64,000 nt of DNA from NCBI RefSeq assembly GCF_964019385.1, contig NC_088646.1:6171687-6235686 (forward strand), given 5' to 3'. The notes under the pieces are model-generated. The model was not told the origin of the DNA. It worked only from the letters and a program-made list of their open reading frames with translations, and searched no databases. The position numbers and the translations under genes are program-made. Positions 60,001 to 64,000 of the stretch are shown piece by piece (positions within the stretch are counted from its first letter, which is position 1; every line of letters starts with the position of its first letter). Source of the stretch: Sycon ciliatum (taxonomy: Eukaryota > Porifera > Calcarea > Leucosolenida > Sycettidae).

Positions 60001-63000
60001 GTTGGTTGTCCGGAGAATGTTAAACTTGTGTTGGGGTTTGAAGTAACATAATTACTACGCCGTCAGTCGAGGATGAAGCCGGCAATGAAGACTACACTTC
60101 ACGCTTGTTCGGTTTTCTCACACTTGCACCTTTGTGTCATCCTTTCTACATGTACAGGTCACGCACTTTTGTTTTGTTGTTTCAGCCATCTTCTTCTTTG
60201 CGCTGTTTTATCACCTTTCTACTGTACTTAATCCACTGTTCTTGCTCCTTTGCTTTTGCCTGTATTTCACCTGACGAGAAGGCTTGAAAGCATACTCGTG
60301 AAAACTCTCAAGATGTTGTTGAAGAGCCTGAAGTGTGTCTTTCTTCTTAGTATTACTGTAAAACGGGTAACTATTGCGACGTAAAAATGTTTGCGAATGT
60401 TGCGAGAGGCCCCGCATCGCAAACTTTGAACAACGCAAACTCGCGCCATGTAAAGTTCAGTGCAAGGACTGACTCGACTGTGTAGAACGACTGTAGACCG
60501 ACTCGCAAACATTAAACAGCGCAAACCAGTCTCAATTTGTAAAACGCAAACATTTATTGTCGCAAACGTTACCCGTTTTACAGTATTGCATGCATTCAGT
60601 TGTTGTGAGGTCATTGAATGTCGCAGTAGTCTGTCAGTTTTGTACTTAGTTATGCTAAGCAGCGATGAGATGAAAACTACTGTGCCTTACTAGATGGGGA
60701 TTTGTATGCAAAATGTCACTAAAAGCGCCATTTCGTTCTTATAAAGCACGGATGACAGAGATTGGCCCGTAATACGTTGTAGTCTTTTGGATACCGAGTC
60801 GACTGGTTTTGGTCCGAGAAGGCTGCGATGCAGCGTTCGGCCCTTATTCCCAATCGCACATGGTTGAATAGTCGGTCACGTGCTCATGCGTACACCAGTC
60901 ACCTGGTCACCGTGTCTGCAGGGTACAACTTACAGCCTGTTTGGGCGCGCTCCTGTCACTCGAGTTCAACTTTGGTGTGAAAGTTCAAAGTTATCAAGAG
61001 GCCTGAGCTGCAGCTCTCTCACGCCAGGCTTTCCTAAGGATAAACTTGAGACCCGATCATATACCGTATGTGAGTGTTACAGAAGTTAATATAAACTGGT
61101 GTGGGCCGTGTATACATAGTACACACATAGTACATACATAGTACACACAGCGCTTCACAAGGTAAACTTACACATTCGAGACAAAGCTAATGCTGTCAGC
61201 ATCCAACTCCAGCCGAACCAGGCTCTGATGTCGAAGGTCAAACTTGTACGATAGCAAGCGCGACGTAGGTGAGATGGGCCGGTTTTTGTTGGACAGCTGT
61301 CCAACTCTGGAGGAGAAGTACAATGGAGGTAACCCCCGTCTTTGCCGCTCTTTGTCCTTCTTCCAGAACGTGCTGGGCTGGTTGTCCAGGCAACTATAGA
61401 GATCATAATAGAGCATAGCACAACACATTGATTTGCATTGTGCAAACCGTAGTTAAGTTAACCAACATGCCACAGGCAGAGGGCCATGTCCTCCACCAGG
61501 GAGACATCCTAGCCCTAGCGCCCTGCCGCTATGCCAAGTGACTTAGTAGTCGCATCATAATTATGCCAGTACCGCGGCAGGTCACACACATACACACCCA
61601 ATGCGCCGGGGCTCCGCTATGAACACGCTTGCACGCACCGTACGCCATATATGCCGACAGGCTGAATAATAATGCAGATGCGAAAGAAAATGCTCTTCGC
61701 AGGGTAACAAAAAACTACTCGCGAGTTGCCTTTTTGTGCCAGCTTGCTGCAGAAACTGTTTACCCACCCTCCCACCCTCCCACACCAACCTTTAGTACAT
61801 GTACTTTGAAGTACCGGGTATATGTATCAGGAGGCATGGGTGCTGCTGATGAGCACCGACTGAGAGTGCACGCACATCAGCCCTGGCAGAAAATAGAACC
61901 ACTTATGTGCGGTGAGTGTTCTGTTTCCATAGCAACACAATAGCATATGCAGCTACTCGACGGCTGTATAGACCAGCGGGTCGCTACTAAATTACTAAAA
62001 TGCATGCCTGCGATGTCATATGCTAACACAGTACGATGTTGTTGTATGATCTAGTTACGCTGAGTTCTAGGCTGTTGGCTTTAGTTGGCCTAGAGCAACA
62101 CATGACACTTTTCGTCACACTCGGTTTTACCGATCGCATATTCGAGATCATTGACGTCTCCGTAAACTATGATGCCTGAGACACCCCCAGCGGGTTTCCT
62201 TTCCGGTGTGGTGTGAAGGTTAATATACATCATTCGAGGTAAGCAACACAAAGCCGTGCAAATTCTGCCACAAAACCCCGCTGACATTGATTTTACAGTA
62301 CATCACAAGCATTGTTGCACAGTAGATATTCACCTTCCAAACGGCTTAAAACAGCGACCGGGCTGCTTATAAAATCCTTGATATGATACTCCTATGGAGT
62401 CGCAGGTCAAGCCACTCAGGTCCACAAATGTCTTGTCCACAAACATGTGCTCTTTAGGTCCACCCTAGTATACACAGAAACAGATTATAAAAACATTGTG
62501 TAAAACAAATAGGCGTCTCAGAAAAAGGAGTTTCTTTGTACACTTTACCTATAAATATTTTGAAGTATGACAATTGATGCCGACATACTACCACTTGTTT
62601 GTATCATATACACCATTCAATGCAGGTTCTCTGAAGACCATTGAAGAAAAACGTCTGAGTCTGGGTGTACACATTGTTATTCCATTTTTTCATCATGGTA
62701 GTTGGCATAAATTGTTAACGTTGACAGCGCGGGGTTGGCTGCATACAGCGTAATTATGGTTTGGTGCATGACCTCGCTGCAATAAAAGGATCCGTGACAC
62801 TACAAAAAAAACCCACTTAACTTGTCGTCTTGGAAACGCCATCTCACTCAAGGAAAAGCTGGAAATCTTCAGGAAAACTGAGACACTGAAACACTGTGCA
62901 TTGAGCAGGGAGTGGTGCTTTTTTGCAGGTTTGCCGAGTGGACGGTTCGATGGAATTCTCGTGTGCTCTGGATGGCAGTCGTGAGTCAGTCAAGTCAGAA

Positions 63001-63527
63001 TTCAAGTCGGCAGGAAAACCGCGAGCTCCCATGCAGGGAGCAACACACAATTCCCCAATAAAAATAATATCTTCACAATGGTTCCTCTTCATTCTCTCAT
63101 GTCTCATCATTGTCCTTGTGGGCAAATAACGAAGAATAAATTTCCTAGCTCGCACGAGCCCCGGTGAGACTTTTCAGGCCCGCATCCGCAGGAATGCCAT
63201 CACCCTCAATGATCAAGACGCAGATGCAGCTCCTAAAGCGGTGGGAGGTGAGCAGATCAGACCCATGACAAAAGTGGTCAAAGACCGAAAATCCCAATCG
63301 CTGCATCCATGTGACATACCAGACAAAACAGCACAGTTTACACTGAGATTGTATGATCATTGATGGTCTCACTGTACTAGTACTAGTGGAAGAACCTTTG
63401 TGATGGTTACCTTTACTTGAAGATGATCCTTGAACTTGTCTTCATAGTGGGGAGCAAGGTATGCTTTGTAGGACAGATCATAGAACGACTGCGGCACTAG
63501 CAAGTCGCCGAGAAATTCAGCTAGCAC
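49301..63527 (-). CDS. HAP2: HAP2/GCS1 gamete fusogen, 3' eight exons (5' part beyond the window)
   Basis: HAP2 is the class II-type membrane fusogen that merges gamete plasma membranes in protists, plants and many invertebrates. Minus-strand exons: 63527-63411, 62464-62334, 61393-61172, 55188-55077, 53375-53240, 52682-52585, 51804-51506, 50438-49301. They total 2253 nt (750 aa) in one frame to the stop. The HAP2-GCS1 domain shows as LAEFLGDL, GLTCDSIGVSYQGF (cf. LECNKIGVSYEAF-type motif), NQPSTFWKKD, LPPLYFSSRV and VRLELDADSI, followed by domain III-like IPDFEALTSHGNLSVVIRN and TGDITTDYT, then a Cys-rich TCFCLGVCGC stem. Hydrophobic segments lie at about 305-322 and 378-402, then a disordered tail of about 340 aa rich in D, H, S and Q. 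Signal peptide, domain II and fusion loop would be encoded to the right of the window. Introns hold many transposons. Exon 1 listed may end at 63417 instead. Confidence 0.92.
50821..51486. mobile_element. MITE with GGCGCCGGTCACACATGC termini in a HAP2 intron
   Basis: Left ggcgccggtcacacatgca and right tgcatgtgtgaccggcgcc are exact inverses. Flanks are TAA and TGA, near the 3-bp type of Harbinger. Interior includes palindromic blocks around gcttttgcggc. Frames such as DLEIEGEEQLLL may be relics of a parent element. Confidence 0.75.
51841..51908. repeat. (CA)n microsatellite beside a HAP2 exon
   Basis: About 34 CA repeats with one TA variant, 36 bp upstream (in transcript sense) of the exon 51804-51506 acceptor. 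Confidence 0.9.
52690..52731. repeat. (CAG)n repeat, CUG in the HAP2 transcript, at a splice acceptor
   Basis: About 14 perfect CAG units on the plus strand. On the HAP2 sense strand they read (CTG)n followed by ctttacag, the acceptor of exon 52682-52585, so the repeat sits about 8 bp from the exon in the polypyrimidine-tract position. Confidence 0.93.
53892..54636. mobile_element. MITE with TTA duplication (GGGGTCGTCCGTA termini)
   Basis: Left ggggtcgtccgtatttttcg and right cgataattacggacgacccc are inverted over about 45 bp (including aaaaattaaaaaatccgtcc), flanked by TTA on both sides. A second inverted pair lies inside (ttcaaaactatagacgcgta near 54086 and its inverse near 54302), suggesting a nested element. 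There is a 31-bp poly-T at 54000-54030. TWA duplication suggests PIF/Harbinger. Confidence 0.8.
55411..55461. repeat. (TGG)n trinucleotide repeat
   Basis: About 17 perfect TGG units in the HAP2 intron between 61172 and 55188's downstream neighbour, outside any exon. Histidine and glycine runs in the frames here are artefacts. Confidence 0.92.
55685..56697. mobile_element. LTR-like repeat, copy 1, split by a foldback insertion
   Basis: Starts tgtagtatccctgccttgct, contains cctataaa (possible TATA) and ccaggtgtgcacc/ccaggtgtgtacc blocks, and ends in cctccactcggc. The same order recurs at 58846-59042. An insertion of about 700 bp including a palindrome separates the halves, with ccaggtgtgNacc present on both sides. 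Confidence 0.5.
55990..56510. mobile_element. Long foldback element with a tRNA T-arm-like motif
   Basis: Arms of about 230 bp run from aaaaaagcataggatgttat to its inverse near 56485, through ggcatatcctgggattcgaa and gccctatttgaatat, with the centre near 56240. On the minus strand gtgtgggttcgaatcccagg resembles a tRNA T-arm/B box, but no full tRNA can be folded. Confidence 0.7.
56817..57171. repeat. 19-bp minisatellite, about 19 copies
   Basis: Unit aatcaggcaggcagacccg with occasional g for a (gatcagg) and one cctg variant. Open on the plus strand in all frames as IRQADPNQAGRP-type repeats. It runs directly into a degenerate coding region at 57180. Confidence 0.95.
57180..58712 (+). pseudogene. 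Degenerate transposon-associated gene of unknown superfamily
   Basis: Frames give CVVCRDYKPD, AARTRSHARILNELENQDG and EIKYHRTCFSLYVNK, then after breaks KRYSRFLDELGLIG, then a longer open part (58214-58711) with VPDILFNFVAALCGA and HRRVLAICQDIIFTASAGRV. The zinc-binding-like CxxC start, YHRTC motif and LSIAQDII-type motif form an order I associate with high-copy transposon-linked proteins in cnidarians and molluscs, whose class I cannot name. It has several stops. It lies between two LTR-like repeats, which could be coincidental. Confidence 0.5.
58806..59042. mobile_element. LTR-like repeat, copy 2, followed by a primer-binding-like sequence
   Basis: Begins tgtagtatccctg (a partial duplicate at 58806, a full start at about 58846), contains cctataaaac, and ends cggctacctattaca. 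Immediately after comes ttggtggcagcggtggttaa, which has the position and TGG start of a tRNA primer-binding site. TG...CA ends suit an LTR. A fragment of the same end recurs at 59165-59201. Confidence 0.5.
59297..59931. repeat. 22-bp minisatellite, about 29 copies
   Basis: Unit gcgaaggcaagggagtccaa plus ta, nearly perfect, with one 2-3 base deletion near 59452 and single substitutions at 59389 and 59921. It is open in three minus-strand frames; no gene inferred. Confidence 0.96.
60356..60583. mobile_element. TA-flanked MITE (CTGTAAAACGGGTAAC ends)
   Basis: Left ctgtaaaacgggtaac and right gttacccgttttacag are exact inverses, flanked by TA. Interior repeats of gcaaac/gtttgcg. In the large HAP2 intron. 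Confidence 0.82.
60692..61015. mobile_element. Single arm of the 45215-45755 foldback family
   Basis: Matches the left half of the 45215-45755 element (tactagatggggatttgtat, gcaaaatgtcactaaaagcg, cgagtcgactggttt) with about 10% visible differences. Confidence 0.7.
62880..63062. mobile_element. Single arm of the 43950-44525 foldback family
   Basis: Shares gaaacactgtgcattgagca, ttgcaggtttgccgagtgga and ggatggcagtcgtgagtcag with the arm at 44410-44525, and extends through cggcaggaaaaccgcgagct, as at 43955-43985 inverted. In a HAP2 intron. Confidence 0.75.
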
Positions 63528-64000
63528 CTACACGCGAGAATAGATCACACAGAGAAGAAGACACTCGACGGATCAGTGTCCACAAGACAATGTGCCTTCA
63601 CTGTCGTGATGATTTGTATGGATATTTGGCACGCCCGGTGTAAAACAGTAGCCATGAGTCGTCCACGTACTTAGTGATAGCTAGCATGCCGTGACAATGC
63701 CGTCCTGCCGGCAGGACCCAAGAAATCACCCCGCGAAAGCGCTTCCTGTTGACAACTTCCCCACAAAAATGGTTGTGATGAGGTCTTTGAAAGTCAAACC
63801 AATGGCGCAAGATGCAAGATTATGTCCCGGACATTGCATATGTGCAATGCTACATTAGAGCGCTAGCAACTATGTCAAATGTAAATTTTGGCCATGGCAG
63901 ATTTGTATTTGTATTTATGGATTCTCCACAGGCCTTAGCCTAAATCGAGGGAGTCTCATGGTGAGGACGTTCAAATATTGTCTTTCTTAGCTTGCCGTGA
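63528..64000. other. Window edge, expected HAP2 intron; no exon identified
   Basis: Upstream HAP2 exons (domains I and II) should lie to the right, but I could not identify one here. A minus-strand frame at 63598-63810 (CGEVVNRKRFRGVISW) has no HAP2 resemblance. A SINE- or LINE-like tail motif (tttgtatttgtatttatgga) is seen at 63902-63921. Confidence 0.4.

Overview
This window is animal nuclear DNA. Genes are split into many short exons (23-300 bp) by introns of 0.3-3.4 kb, with consensus GT/AG junctions. The introns and spacers are packed with microsatellites, minisatellites, miniature inverted-repeat transposons (MITEs), CR1/L2-like LINEs and THAP-type DNA transposons. Retention of HAP2/GCS1, a PRR11-like protein and Kolobok/pogo/LINE families points to an invertebrate metazoan, probably marine (sponge, cnidarian or similar). 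I cannot name the species from sequence alone.

Layout. 1-3964: end of a perfect 28-bp satellite array. 5822-27161 (minus): complete 20-exon gene for PAN3, the pseudokinase subunit of the PAN2-PAN3 deadenylase, with transposons in most introns. 27162-27682: short divergent spacer. 27683-30247 (plus): complete 5-exon gene for a PRR11-like protein. 32018-35168 (minus): five exons of POP4/RPP29, a protein subunit of RNase P/MRP, converging on the PRR11-like gene. 35169-38524: unassigned DNA with a 571-bp (CA)n tract and one good coding exon of unknown identity. 39030-48140: a transposon graveyard in which two LINEs are interrupted by elements that are themselves interrupted. 49301-63527 (minus): the 3' eight exons of HAP2/GCS1, the gamete membrane-fusion protein; its 5' exons lie beyond the right edge.

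The genes do not form a pathway. PAN3 (mRNA decay) and POP4 (tRNA/rRNA processing) are housekeeping RNA-metabolism genes, PRR11-like is probably cell-cycle related, and HAP2 is a gamete fusogen. PAN3 and PRR11-like are head to head 521 bp apart and could share a promoter region.

The joined PAN3, PRR11-like, POP4 and HAP2 exons stay in one frame across every junction, which is the main evidence for these models. Transcript data were not available. Repeat-family names rest on terminal inverted repeats (TIRs), target-site duplications (TSDs) and recognisable protein fragments.
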